A stretch of DNA of 64,000 nt from CAVQCA01 sp963763115 (GTDB lineage Bacteria; Pseudomonadota; Gammaproteobacteria; UBA9214), in contig CAVXNM010000016.1 of assembly GCA_963763115.1 (NCBI GenBank), forward strand, positions 1-64,000, given 5' to 3'. Made by a program: the position numbers and the translations under genes. The notes beneath the pieces were generated by a model. That model was not told the DNA's origin, did not search any database, and worked only from the letters and a program-made list of their open reading frames with translations. This document shows positions 8,249 through 18,641 of this stretch, one piece after another. Position 1 is the stretch's first letter, and each line of letters opens with the position of its first letter.

Positions 8249-9483
8249 CGCGTGCCTGCCACGACACCCAGGTATAACTGTTCGAGCCGGTTATTGATTT
8301 TTTCGGTGTCGAATTCGGCCTCAACCTTCTGTCTGGCATTTCTGCCCATTCCGGGCCATTGTTCCGGATGGTCGCACAAATGGATCAACCGTTCACTCAG
8401 ACGCTCCACATCAGCTTCCGGGACAAGATAACCAGTTACACCGTCTTCCACCAGTTCCGGGATACCGCTGTGCCAGGTACTCAGGACCGGTAGCCCGGTA
8501 GCCATCGCCTCTTTAAGAACATTCGGAATACCTTCCTGGTCACCATCCTCAGTAGTGACGCTCGGCGCTATCAATATATGCGAGTCGCGCAGCAATTGCG
8601 TCACTTCATCATGGTCGCACCAGCCTAACAGGGTGACCGAATCCCGCAACCGGTATTTGTCGATCGAACTTTCCACCTGGTCTCGAAGTTCACCGTCGCC
8701 CACAAGGGTGAAGTGAATATCACGCCCCGCGCTCCGGGCTTCTGCCAGCGCTTCGATGGCGTATACCCAGCCCTTTTTGCTCACGAGTCGCCCGATTCCG
8801 AGTAGCCGGGTGACTTCTTCTTTGCTCTTATGACGCTCGGAAAAGATAAAGCGCCCGCAGTCTATTCCGGAATGCAGTATTTCCATCCTGTCGGCGGGAC
8901 AACCCGCGCTCAACAGTCTGTCTGCGAGGCTCTTGCTTACCGGAAGGAAAAGACTGCCGTTACGAAACAACTGATCGTAGTAAGACGGTGTGTCTGCAAG
9001 CACCCTGTTGACATCGTAGCCACGGAACGAGGTAATAATCCTGCCATTCGTGGCTCGAAGTTCCTTCAATTTCAGCGCACGCGGCCCCAGTGTGCCGAAC
9101 TGGCAGTGGATAACGTCGTAAGGCCCGCGGTCCGCCAGTGCAAGGGCCCAATACAGCAGCCGCATATTCAAGCCCGTCCGCCCGTCATTGGATACAGCCA
9201 TCGCCCTTAGCACCAGGCCGGGCCGCCGCCATACACCCCGGCTCAGGGTAAGACCGATGGCCTTTAACAGGCGCTCCAGATAGCTGGCTGGGACATCGGA
9301 AAAAAACCGTGTTTTAGCCAGTAAGCCGTAACTGGCGATCTGCGGGTGGCACTTGTCGGTTGGGAACCGTTGTGCGGCATAGATATCGACTTCGTGTCCG
9401 CGATCGATCATCCCAGTGATCTGATTCAGGATAAACGGCTGGGACAGCGCAGGAAATTCGTTGAGGAAAAACGCGATTCTCAT
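8245..9483 (-). CDS. Family 4 glycosyltransferase (WcaL-like)
   Basis: A 412-residue GT-B enzyme. The N-terminal domain begins MRIAFFLNEFPALSQPFI, the form found in colanic-acid WcaL and related exopolysaccharide transferases. The C-terminal nucleotide-sugar domain shows GIGRLVSKKG, LVGDGELRDQVE, VTLLGWCDH and the E-x7-E donor-binding motif EGIPNVLKEAMATGLPV. It is cytoplasmic or membrane-associated and transfers a sugar from a nucleotide donor with retention. Acceptor and donor are unknown. It is the last gene of the leftward run that starts near 15 kb. Confidence 0.85.
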   Translation of the reverse strand: MRIAFFLNEFPALSQPFILNQITGMIDRGHEVDIYAAQRFPTDKCHPQIASYGLLAKTRFFSDVPASYLERLLKAIGLTLSRGVWRRPGLVLRAMAVSNDGRTGLNMRLLYWALALADRGPYDVIHCQFGTLGPRALKLKELRATNGRIITSFRGYDVNRVLADTPSYYDQLFRNGSLFLPVSKSLADRLLSAGCPADRMEILHSGIDCGRFIFSERHKSKEEVTRLLGIGRLVSKKGWVYAIEALAEARSAGRDIHFTLVGDGELRDQVESSIDKYRLRDSVTLLGWCDHDEVTQLLRDSHILIAPSVTTEDGDQEGIPNVLKEAMATGLPVLSTWHSGIPELVEDGVTGYLVPEADVERLSERLIHLCDHPEQWPGMGRNARQKVEAEFDTEKINNRLEQLYLGVVAGTR

Positions 9484-9514
9484 AAATTCATATCACGGCG
9501 TTTTGCCTGCACTG

Positions 9515-10471
9515 TCAGTTTCGTGCCATGGCCCGTTTGATGCTGCCCAGCCGGTATGCCACATTTCTGTCATAGAACCAGCGAAGCGGGGAATAACAGT
9601 AGCCAAAGGCCTTGTAGATCCGCAAATAATCCAGCGTTGACTCTGATACGGCCGATCCATTCGATACATAGCAGTACATCTTGTTACAGAAATACAGATT
9701 GCCTTCGGCGCGCAATACGGGGCAGTCATTGGGCAGCAGTTGACACAGAACGTCCAGAAGGTAAAGGCTGTCTTCAACCCAGTCTTCAATCGGCACCGTG
9801 GCACCGCGATTAGCGCTATGACGTCGAAAACCGGCCTTTACCTCCGCCACATCTGCTCTTCCGTAGTTAGCGACCAGGGTAAAGGTTGGCACAAGGTCAT
9901 CAAAAAGATTCTTCTTCGAACAGAATCCGCCGACTTCTTTCAGCCTGGCTGTATTGTACAAGGTACTGCACAGGTACAGCGTTGTCGTTCCCTTGAACCA
10001 TCCACGAATGAAATCGGTTGCGGATCGTGCTGTAGCCCTGTTCGCGTATTCATTGCGCACATTATCGTGCTCATCAATAATGCGCACACCGGTAAAAATT
10101 GCGCCTACCGATTGACCTGGTTTGAGTGACGAGATACAGGCCTCAACGAAATCTTCGTCAATCATATCGTCGTCATGAAACAGAAGGAAATAATCGCCTC
10201 TGGCCTGATTCAGGCAGTAGTTGAAGTTATTGTTTGGACCTATATTGGTTTCCTGGCGAAAATAGCGTAATCGCGGGTCCTCGATCGAGCGAACCAGTTC
10301 CGGTGTTTCATCGCTTGAACAATTATCCGATACGATAACCTCGACGTTGCGGTAGGTTTGATTCAGCGACCGTTCAATAACTTTCCGCAGGTTGCGTGCT
10401 GCACGGTTATAAGTGGGAATCCCTATGCTGACCAGAGGATCACTAGTCTTGTACATCGGTGTTATCCGCAT
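9515..10471 (-). CDS. Family 2 glycosyltransferase
   Basis: A 318-residue GT-A enzyme. Its N-terminus has the family signature VSIGIPTYNRA, then VEVIVSDNCSSDET and the metal-binding FHDDDMIDEDF. A Trp-containing segment and an unknown C-terminus follow. These inverting enzymes add sugars during polysaccharide assembly at the inner membrane face. The start could also be the internal ATG at 10456. Either start overlaps the end of the upstream acyltransferase gene, so the two are probably translationally coupled. Confidence 0.85.
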   Translation of the reverse strand: MRITPMYKTSDPLVSIGIPTYNRAARNLRKVIERSLNQTYRNVEVIVSDNCSSDETPELVRSIEDPRLRYFRQETNIGPNNNFNYCLNQARGDYFLLFHDDDMIDEDFVEACISSLKPGQSVGAIFTGVRIIDEHDNVRNEYANRATARSATDFIRGWFKGTTTLYLCSTLYNTARLKEVGGFCSKKNLFDDLVPTFTLVANYGRADVAEVKAGFRRHSANRGATVPIEDWVEDSLYLLDVLCQLLPNDCPVLRAEGNLYFCNKMYCYVSNGSAVSESTLDYLRIYKAFGYCYSPLRWFYDRNVAYRLGSIKRAMARN

Positions 10472-11204
10472 GATTCACGCCGTCACGATACTTAACGATG
10501 CGGGCTGGATTTCCCGCCGCAATTGCACCCGCCGGTATGTCCTTTGTCACCACAGCGCCCGCCGCGACAACCGCCCCTTCCCCGATTGTTACACCACTCA
10601 GTATTATGGCTCCTGTACCGATCCACGCATCGTTATGTACCGTGACAGCGCCTTTTGAGGTAAGCGGCTGCCGGCGGATTGGCAGGTCAGGTGCTGTCCC
10701 ATGGTCATAGGAATATATCGCCACATTCGCAGCAATCATCACACCTTCGCCGATCAGGATCGGCTCAACATACGCCGTGAGCCGGCACCCGGCGTGGATA
10801 CTGGATCCGGCGGCCGCGGTAATATGGCCGCACTGTCCCGTTTCAAGAATTGCACCTGTGTGTACTGCCACTTTGTCCGCCAGGGTTACCGGCCCCCCCT
10901 GCTCACTTTCGATGATCGCAACGTGGGGGGCCACGTACACGTTCCGCCCCAGACGAAGGTCTGAATGATGAATCGTCGCAGTGGCATCGATGTAACCCCG
11001 TGGCGTCTGATAGGCCAGAGACACCTGACCAAGATGTGACGGCGCCGCCCAGGCGGCGAGTCTGCTGGCAAATCGCCCGAGCGGGCCCGTCCCGCTCCAG
11101 CGCATCCAGAATCCTATCCAGCCCCTGGCGAGCCGCCCTGGTTCCTGCGCGGCGCCAGCACACCTTATTCGTCGCACTGAAGGCTCTGGCCGGTTCACTG
11201 GCAA
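10443..11204 (-). CDS. Hexapeptide-repeat acyltransferase
   Basis: The C-terminal ~190 of 253 residues form a left-handed beta-helix of hexapeptide repeats (IGEGVMIAANVAIYS, WIGTGAIILSGVTIGEGA, VVAAGAVVTKDIPAGAIAAG). They end in NPARIVKYRDG, the classic tail of the maltose/WbbJ O-acetyltransferase group. The active-site His is in SYDHGT. It probably O-acetylates a sugar of the glycan. The N-terminal ~60 residues are Arg/Ala-rich and unrecognised, and another frame is also open there, so the true start is uncertain. It sits 16 bp downstream of asnB. Confidence 0.8.
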   Translation of the reverse strand: MPVNRPEPSVRRIRCAGAAQEPGRLARGWIGFWMRWSGTGPLGRFASRLAAWAAPSHLGQVSLAYQTPRGYIDATATIHHSDLRLGRNVYVAPHVAIIESEQGGPVTLADKVAVHTGAILETGQCGHITAAAGSSIHAGCRLTAYVEPILIGEGVMIAANVAIYSYDHGTAPDLPIRRQPLTSKGAVTVHNDAWIGTGAIILSGVTIGEGAVVAAGAVVTKDIPAGAIAAGNPARIVKYRDGVNHADNTDVQD

Positions 11205-11219
11205 AACCGTATACCGCGA

Positions 11220-13056
11220 TCAGCGTCCATGACGCTGTTCCCAAAGGGCAAGGCTGAGCAGCGGCCACAGACCCCATCCGAAATCACGCCGCCCCTCCAG
11301 ATGTTGCTGATACAAGGCGCGCAGTGCTCTCCTGTCAACGGCAACACCTGCCAGGTGGTCCCTCGTCAGCAATACGTCTTCCATGAACGGCCGAAGCGAT
11401 GTGCGCAGCCATTTGCCCATGGGCGGTTCAAACCCTCTTTTGTCAGACGTCTGAAATTTCAAACGTCTAGCCAGACTTTTGCGGAGAGGAATCTTCCCTG
11501 TTCCCTGTGCCGGACTAAAGCAATCGCGCCAATCAACCTGGACAGCAACATCGATGACTTCTCTGTCGAGCAGCGGGACACGCACTTCCAGACCATTATA
11601 CATACTGGCCCGATCCACCTTGAGCAGAACACCCGTGAGATGACTGAGAAACTCGTTCCAGCGTAGCCATTGGGCGGCACAGTCCGCGTCGCTGCTGTCA
11701 AAGTCATAAGCATGGTAGTCAACGGGCCACGTGGACATTTGCGGGAATACTTTTTTCAGCCACGGTTCCGGGAGGTGGCTGTGCATGGCACGTTGCCAGG
11801 CCCCTACCGAGTCATAGCGATGACTATCTGTTTGCGGCCAGCGCGCCAAACGGCGCACGAGCTGCCTCGCACGTCGCCCCTGCCGGGAATGGCGGAAATC
11901 CTCCACACCCGCCATCAAGGTTCCAAAGCGTCGCGCATATCCCCAGAATAATTCGTCACCCCCATCACCGGAAAGCATAACGGTAAACTGCTGCCGCGCA
12001 AGCCGCGACACCAGCAGGGTGGGAAAAATAGAAAAATCGCCAAACGGTTCGCCGCAGGCACTGACGACATCGTCCAGCATGTCCACCGCATCATCGGGGA
12101 CCACGTGCACTACCGTCTGTTCTATGCCCAGCTCGCGTGCATAACGAATCGCATCCTGGGACTCATCTGTTCTGTCACCACCCGTACCGATGGTGAACGC
12201 CCGCATTTCAGTTTCACAGGCTTCCCGCATCTTGGCACAGACCAGTGGTGAATCAATGCCTCCGGACAGGAACGCCCCTATCGGCACATCACTCACCAGT
12301 TGCCGTTTGACCGCGCCGCTGATTGCTGAATCCACGGCATCCAGGGCCTCCCGCCCGGTAAGGGTCGGCACCTGATAGCGTGGGAAATCATAGTAATGGC
12401 CCCTGGAGATGCGCCCTGTGCGGATCAACCTCAAGCCAGCTGCCTGGTTCCAGCATAAAAGTATCTTCAAGAATACCAAAAGGCGCGGGAACGCTAGCCA
12501 GATGCAGATATAAACTGGCTGCCGCAGGTGAAAAACCAAGCCCGTCGCTCCATGGGTGGGCGAGTAACTGGTCATATTGCGACCCGAATACCAGACCTGC
12601 TGGATGCTTCAGGTAATAAAGCGGTTTGATGCCGGCATGGTCCCTGGCCAGTAGCAGCGTCTTCTCTCGAACATCATAGAAGGCCAGCGCGAACATGCCG
12701 TTAAACCTGTTCAGCGCATCGCGTCCCCATTCTGCCAAGGCATAAAGGACAACTTCCGAGTCACTGCGGGAACGAAACCTGACTCCCCGCCGCTCCAGTT
12801 GGCAGCGCAGCCCGGCAAAATTGTAGACTTCGCCATTGAACACCAGGACGTATCGACCATCCGCGGAAACCATCGGCTGATGGCCCGCGGCAGACAGGTC
12901 AAGAATGGCCAGGCGGCGGAATACGAGATGGCAGTACTCGTCCTGCCAGGCGCCGGCGTCATCCGGACCGCGGCGGACCATGAGTTCGCTGATAACCTCC
13001 CAGTTCGCAGCACTCGGCCCGCCGTTAAAGCGCAACTCTCCCGCTATTCCACACAT
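11220..13056 (-). pseudogene. asnB: Asparagine synthase (glutamine-hydrolysing), frameshifted
   Basis: Begins MCGIAGELRFNGG at 13056, so the nucleophile Cys2 is present. RRGPDDAGAW, FNGEVYNFA and LLARDHAGIKPLYY complete the class II glutaminase. The synthetase half has the PP-loop FLSGGIDSPLVCAKM, SGDGGDELFWGYARRF, LKVDRAS and RVPLLDREV. The N- and C-terminal halves are in different frames, meeting near 12422. Deleting one C of a CC pair on the coding strand joins WLEVD to RTGRISRGHYYDF. The joined length is about 612 residues, right for the AsnB family used in exopolysaccharide loci, including exosortase-associated ones. It is either newly broken or carries a sequence error. Confidence 0.85.
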
Positions 13057-13083
13057 AACATCGATCTGATACTCAAACGCGGT

Positions 13084-14971
13084 TCACACAGACTTGTTTG
13101 CCACAGGCGAAATATCGGTCGAAGAATACTGAAATAAAGTAAAAATGTCATAGAGCATACCGTGCTGTCGTCGGCGTTGTTCTGCGGAGGTGTTGCTCGA
13201 CAGCAGGTTCTCCAGTTTGCTGCGGTCAATAAGCGCCCATAGTGGTGATTCGGTTTGATCGAAACAGAGGCTGCGAAACTGCTCCAGTCCGGTTTCGAGC
13301 AGATCGGATCGCTCCTCGCCTTTGGTGTTCGTGAATACCGGTCTGTATTGCCGCCCGTTACCATTCTGTGCAACTTCCGCGCTGCGCGTATTGGCAGAGA
13401 CCGATTGGCGCGATCCACGAAGTGTTCGAAAATGAGCCCGGATACGGTTTGCGGATGCCACGGCATTTCAAACGGAACATCACCAAGTTCAGGGACGAGA
13501 CGGGCAAGCAGTTCCTTGGGAATGCGCTCACAGTAACGTTGATAGGCAGGCACACCAAAGGCCGCTCTGGCGTAGGGTCGGGTGGCGAGCGGCGCAAATA
13601 CATCGATGAATGCCGATATCTGGCGAAAATTACTGCCCCCCCACCGGCGCAGGCGGTCGCGCAGGTAAAAAACCGTGTTGAGATCTTTTGTCGCAAATCC
13701 CATCCCGGTCGCCTCCCGCGCGAAATCGCGAATGTAGTCGGCTGCCACGTGGACGACATCGGGATGCAGCAGATCTGCCCGCGGTTTGACGACCGTGTTG
13801 ATCATGTTTGTAGTGTAGTCATTCGGCGCTGTGCTCAAAGAGGTAATAGAAGCGCCGGTCTTTCAGGTAGAACGGACGGGCAATTTCTCCGCCAATACCG
13901 TACAGGTGTATTCTCAGACGGTCTATTTGCTGCGGGTGTCCGATCGCATTGGCGATGTTGGCAAGCGTCACCATGCCGTCCGTCTGCCCGAGGAGGCGCC
14001 GGCTTGCCGTCGCCCACTGAGCCAGTACCGCGGCGTTGTCCAGTTCCTGTTCATTCGGAGCACGATGAGGAATAACTCCCGCGCGGTGTGGCAGATTCAA
14101 CCTTTTTGCAACGGCAGTACCAATGGTGACGTCCGGACTGGAAAGCGGCCCGGACGAAAAGTATTCCGCGGAAATACCATTGCGCACCAGGAGCGCCGCC
14201 AGCAGCCGTGAATCACGCCCGGCAGTGATCGGACATTCGATAACGCTGTCATAAGCCGACAGGCCACGACAGATCTGCGACAAGTGCCTGCGCGAGATCA
14301 TCGGCTTCGCGGCCAGCAAAATTCTGCTGCGGCAGCCGTGAAAGCTCCTCCAGAGAAAAGTACTTTTTGCGTTGCGGTTCGCCGCAGCCTGTCTTCCAGC
14401 GCCAGATCTCCCCTGCCGGAAACACGCGGATCCCATCTCGCAGCGTCCGGTCACCTGCCGTCCAGCCCAGCCCCAGACAGTACATTGCGCCGACGGTATC
14501 AAGGCTCCGTCTGGAACGGATGCGACTGATCAATTCGACGCTGTTACTCAAAATTACGCCCTGCTGCGTCTGGCAATAGAAGAGCTGGAACATGCCCAGG
14601 GCGTCAACCATAATTTCAATGCTGGCCGGGTCATGGCGCACACGCGCAACACAAAACTGGCCTTCAAGCACCTGTGGTAACGACTGCCAGTGTTGTGCGA
14701 GCTTCTCAGCATCAAACGCCTGGAATTCTGCCGTTGCAACCACAGGAACGCCATCATACAAGACGGTTTCTTCGGGTGTCTGATAGACGTAACGACGCAG
14801 CTTTGCTGGTTTCTTGCCGGCATGCAGTCCAGCGACAAATGCCGTGTCCCCAGCTGGGTACGAGCTTTCGATGTCAAGGTAAGGATATATGGCCCGCATT
14901 TCCCTCAGCAGAGCCGGAATGCGGTCTCTCATCGCTGAATCGAGCTCCCAGCCAATTACAAACAGATTCAT
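13084..14971 (-). pseudogene. Divergent asparagine-synthetase-like protein, several frameshifts
   Basis: About 630 codons spread over four reading-frame segments. From 14971: MNLFVIGWELD and a glutaminase-like fold without the catalytic Cys2. From about 14262: ECPITAGRDSRLLAALL, a PP-loop variant with AGRDS for SGG.DS. From about 13825: VFYLRDRLRRWGGSNFRQ and the asparagine-synthetase-like C-terminal helices. From about 13355: a tail ending FQYSSTDISPVANKSV. Breaks near 13825 and 13355 fall at CC and GGG runs and can be closed by one-base changes. No nonsense codon is seen within the segments. An internal ATG at 14986 could add five residues. Substrate unknown; it is the third member of this family in the locus. 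Confidence 0.7.
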
Positions 14972-15354
14972 ACTTCTCGGCTCCACGAAAAGGCGAGCCC
15001 CATGTTACACGAGGATTTTGTGCAAAAATACCGGCGCTAACTGGTCCCCTCCCTTCGCCACACTGTCTCGGCAGCAGTCCATTCGTGCTCGATAACAAGA
15101 CGCCTTGCAGACTGCCATCCTTCTGATCTTATGCGACGCAAAGACACGGCGTGCTGTTTGGGCTCTACGGTACGGAATGACTGCGTGATTGCCCCGGTCA
15201 GATTTGGGCGCGACAGACAGGAAACCGCTGCGACCCGGCTATATCGTTGCGGTCAAGAATGTTCTCGGAAAAACGCTGTTACTAAGCCCGAATAAGTTGG
15301 CATACGGGTATCTGCAACACGGGGTAACTTGTCCGGCCACGCGGACTTCATGGG
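14972..15354. other. Intergenic region, no gene seen
   Basis: About 380 bp between the asparagine-synthetase-like gene and the SGNH lipoprotein gene, which are both leftward. No convincing ORF, RNA or terminator was recognised. It should contain the promoter for the leftward run 15.0 to 8.2 kb. Confidence 0.4.
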
Positions 15355-16713
15355 CTACATGTTGCGAGGATGGGGTTCGAGTGCATCGAACCAGACATTC
15401 GCCATCTTCGCATAGCCCGTAGTATTGGGATGTAACTGATCGCTCAGATCGTCCGGATAGATCAGGGCGCCGTGCTGGTCGACAACAATGATATCATCGC
15501 CATTCGCGATGCGGGTGGTGGCCATGGACTGGACAGCGTTGTTCAAGGTGGTCACATCGGGATTAAGCGGATTCTGGTCAATGATAAGCGCCAATATCAC
15601 GGTTACATGATTGCCGCCGGCACTCTGTTCCCACTGATCAATCTCGTTCAGAATGTCGGCTATATCGACTTCGGTAGTCTGACTGAGATTGTTCGTTCCC
15701 GCGTGTAGCAGAACGATATCAGCCGGGTTTGCATTCAGCCAGGCACGGACGCCATCGGTTGGAAAACCCGTCTGGCCATATGCGATCTCAGTAGCATTCC
15801 ACCCGCCATGACCTTCATGGTTAACATCGAAATCGGGCAGGGCGCTCGAACCGCTGCTCAGGCTGCCGACAAAATCGAAAGTGAAGCCAGACCCTGTTAG
15901 TAAATCATACAGCGGTCTGCGGTATCCGAACCTTTCGTCGAGCGGTAGCACGGTGGGACCAATCACCCCGTCCGTAATGGAATCACCCAACGGCATAATG
16001 GCCTCATCCACAACAACCTCTTGTGTCGCGCTCGCGCTTCCCCCGTCCGGATCAGTCACCTGGTAGGTAAAAGTATCAAGCCCTCTGGCGCCACTGGTGG
16101 CAGGCTGATACGAGAATGCACCCGTTGTGGCATTGGTGATGGTCACTGTGCCGTTCTTGGCGGTCGTAACAGGGCCCAGCCCTCCTGAGCCGTCTGCATT
16201 CAGGCTGTACATCAGCAAATTGGGACTTTCCACATCGGTTGCGGTCAAGGTCCCTGTTAACAGCTGCGCCTGCCGCGTGTTCGAACAACCTCCAGTGGCC
16301 TGGGGTGGGTCATTGATCGAATTGATAACCACTGCCACGTCTGCGACGTTGGAATCTGCGAGGCCATCATTCGCTTTAAAGCTAAAGCTGTCTGTGCCAT
16401 TGGCGTTCGGATCGGGCGTATACCGGTAAGCGCCGGTGGTCGGATCAGTAATACTGGCTGTCCCCTTGCCCGCATTAGTAACGATACTGTACGTCAATGG
16501 ATCGCCGTCGGTGTCCGTCGCGTCAAGTTTACCGGTGGCGGAGGTATCCTCATTGGTCGACAAGGTACCCGCGGTCGCCACCGGTGCAGACTCGACAGTG
16601 GTGCCACCGCCGTCACTGCCACCACCCCCACCGCCGCAAGCGGCCAACGCACTCGCGACCAGCAGCACGGCAAAAAAATGAACATGCGAGGTATTATTCC
16701 TGGTAGGGCTCAT
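15355..16713 (-). CDS. Lipoprotein: cadherin-like repeats plus SGNH hydrolase
   Basis: 452 residues. A lipoprotein signal (VLLVASALAAC, Cys ~26) is followed by a Gly/Ser linker. Two Ig/cadherin-like repeats follow at about 40-130 and 135-230 (TDTDGDPLTYSIV, GAYRYTPDPNANGTDSFSF; GAFSYQPATSGARGLDTFTY). The C-terminal ~210 residues are an SGNH/GDSL esterase. Block I is MPLGDSITDG, block III is HAGTNNLS and block V is SDQLHPNTTGYAKMA, giving the Ser, Asn and Asp-His catalytic residues. It is likely anchored to the outer membrane and removes acyl groups, perhaps acetyl esters, from carbohydrate. The acyltransferase in the same locus makes a tailoring partner plausible. Confidence 0.85.
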   Translation of the reverse strand: MSPTRNNTSHVHFFAVLLVASALAACGGGGGGSDGGGTTVESAPVATAGTLSTNEDTSATGKLDATDTDGDPLTYSIVTNAGKGTASITDPTTGAYRYTPDPNANGTDSFSFKANDGLADSNVADVAVVINSINDPPQATGGCSNTRQAQLLTGTLTATDVESPNLLMYSLNADGSGGLGPVTTAKNGTVTITNATTGAFSYQPATSGARGLDTFTYQVTDPDGGSASATQEVVVDEAIMPLGDSITDGVIGPTVLPLDERFGYRRPLYDLLTGSGFTFDFVGSLSSGSSALPDFDVNHEGHGGWNATEIAYGQTGFPTDGVRAWLNANPADIVLLHAGTNNLSQTTEVDIADILNEIDQWEQSAGGNHVTVILALIIDQNPLNPDVTTLNNAVQSMATTRIANGDDIIVVDQHGALIYPDDLSDQLHPNTTGYAKMANVWFDALEPHPRNM

Positions 16714-17446
16714 GCACTTCCGCCTCCTATTCTTCGATTCTGATCGTTCATTCTGAACACTGCCCCTGCACAGCCGATGGCTTGGCCCATAAATCCAATA
16801 AGGCAGGTAATCTTCCCCAGACGAAACAGTCGCGCTTACGCGGCAGCACAGAAGTTCTTATAGAAACATCTTCAATACTTAGTGAAAACACAATTGGCAA
16901 GAATTATACCAGCATTTACGACCGACTGGCATTCCGCTGCGCCACACGGCCACAGGTAATTTAGCACCGACTATTCGCATGGACAGTGGCACGGCAAGCT
17001 GACGTTCAACCGACTTAACCGGGCCCTTGACCGATCCTCAGCAAGGGTTGTGTAAATCCTGCCGACAGACAACCCTCTAAGATCTCCTTGTGCGGATTGC
17101 CGGGCGTCGTCTAACGACGCCGAGGCGTCAAAATCCGCCGATATTACTTTAATATAATCAATCAGATAGTAGGACCACAACGTCCAGCAGGCTTCGCCCG
17201 GGCGGCGGGATCCAATAGAAACACGGGCGTCCGATTGCGCGTCAATTTATCCGGCAAGCAGGCTCACGCAAGGCGAACTCTAGGTGTCCGGACGAAATTG
17301 TAAATATGTAAGCTTTTCCGACTGCCCGGTCTGTTTTGCTGGCAAATGGCGTGCCTGTGGCCACTGAATGGTCATGGTTAACCGCAGTCGGCGGACACCA
17401 CCCTCAAAAATGCATTCACCCAAGGATGACTATGACAGTTTCGCCG
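16714..17446. other. Intergenic region, no gene seen
   Basis: About 730 bp between the SGNH lipoprotein and a glycosyltransferase gene, both leftward. No ORF with family resemblance, tRNA or clear hairpin was recognised. It separates two parts of the polysaccharide locus and may hold the promoter of the lipoprotein gene. Confidence 0.4.
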
Positions 17447-18502
17447 TCACGGGACTCGTGAGAAAAGAATACGCTCAATGACGTCGCGATACACTTTGGC
17501 AAATCGCTCGCGGGTATGGTGCTCTTGTGCATATTCCCATGCCCGCCTGCTCATTATCGCCAGCTCCGCCGCTGGGCGTTCGGCAATATCCCGCACGACC
17601 TGCCTGATTTCGTCGATTGAACTATGCTGCAAGACGACACCAAAGTCGTCAGAGACATCCACGCTTGATTCACGGCTCACGATGGGAATGAGACCCGCGT
17701 GCATGCATTGCACAACTGACCCTCCACCCGCCTCGGAACACGAGGCATAAACAAGTCCGGCACATTTGCTAACCAGCTCAGCAAATTGCTCACTGCCTAC
17801 GTCCACCCATCCCGTGACGCGGATATTGTCAGTTTCGTAAAGTTCTTTGCGGAAAGCCTTTTTGAATTCCTTGTCTGCATCGACGGGTCCGCATACGATG
17901 AGCTGATATTCGGGCATTTCGACAAATGCTTCCAGGACAAGATCGAGCCCTTTGTGCACAAGCCCCCAACCTCCGAACCACAGAAAGTTTTTCCTGCACT
18001 GGTTAAAATCCTTTTCGCTGTCGAATGGAAAATGGTGCGTGGCACTGATTGGCACTCTATGAATCGGTTTCCCCGCAAAGCGGTAGGAATCGACGGTAAA
18101 CTGGTTACCCAGGGTAGTGATATGATCGGCGAATCGAATGCTGGCATCCGGCTGAATCAGTTTTACCGGCTGCAAGACTGAGCCTTTCCTGTTTTTTAGC
18201 TGTTCCAGCCGGCGATACTGCGCGCCATTATTCACCAGCCAATGCGCGTAGACTGCGTGCAGAATCTTTATGCAATCGCCATTGACCAGCGGTGCCAGAC
18301 GCCCAAATCCGTCCAGGGCTCCAACGAAAACCTGATAATCCTTTTCGGGGATGAAGGTGCGGTTATGAAAATTAATAACATCCACCGAATAGCCCAGATC
18401 GAGGAATGTCTTGCCTATCTGGAAGCCTTCCCAGTCACAGGTGTGAGTAGTGCCGATGTCGGCCTCACTCTTACACAGAAACGGGGCCAGCACATTCGCC
18501 AC
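17447..18502 (-). CDS. Family 4/1 glycosyltransferase
   Basis: A GT-B glycosyltransferase of about 351 residues. The C-terminal half has the usual donor-site pattern: FLWFGGWGLVHKGLDLVLEA, IRVTGWVDV, and an E-x7-E-like segment EAGGGSVVQCMHAGLIPI. The start used is a GTG at 18502 giving VANVLAPFLC. The frame is open further upstream to a TGA near 18631 without an ATG, so the start is uncertain and could hide another frameshift. It lies downstream of wzt and probably acts on the same exported glycan. Confidence 0.75.
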   Translation of the reverse strand: MANVLAPFLCKSEADIGTTHTCDWEGFQIGKTFLDLGYSVDVINFHNRTFIPEKDYQVFVGALDGFGRLAPLVNGDCIKILHAVYAHWLVNNGAQYRRLEQLKNRKGSVLQPVKLIQPDASIRFADHITTLGNQFTVDSYRFAGKPIHRVPISATHHFPFDSEKDFNQCRKNFLWFGGWGLVHKGLDLVLEAFVEMPEYQLIVCGPVDADKEFKKAFRKELYETDNIRVTGWVDVGSEQFAELVSKCAGLVYASCSEAGGGSVVQCMHAGLIPIVSRESSVDVSDDFGVVLQHSSIDEIRQVVRDIAERPAAELAIMSRRAWEYAQEHHTRERFAKVYRDVIERILFSRVP

Positions 18503-18641
18503 CAGGACACGGCCTCTGCGTTCGCCAGCGACCTTCGGTTCAAGTGTTACGACTCGTTCTTCTTGTCTTTCTGGCGGATCGAGAATAGGCGTGATATATC
18601 GAAGCCAGCTTCCTGCGAAAGCTGCTCATAGCGACCGTGCA

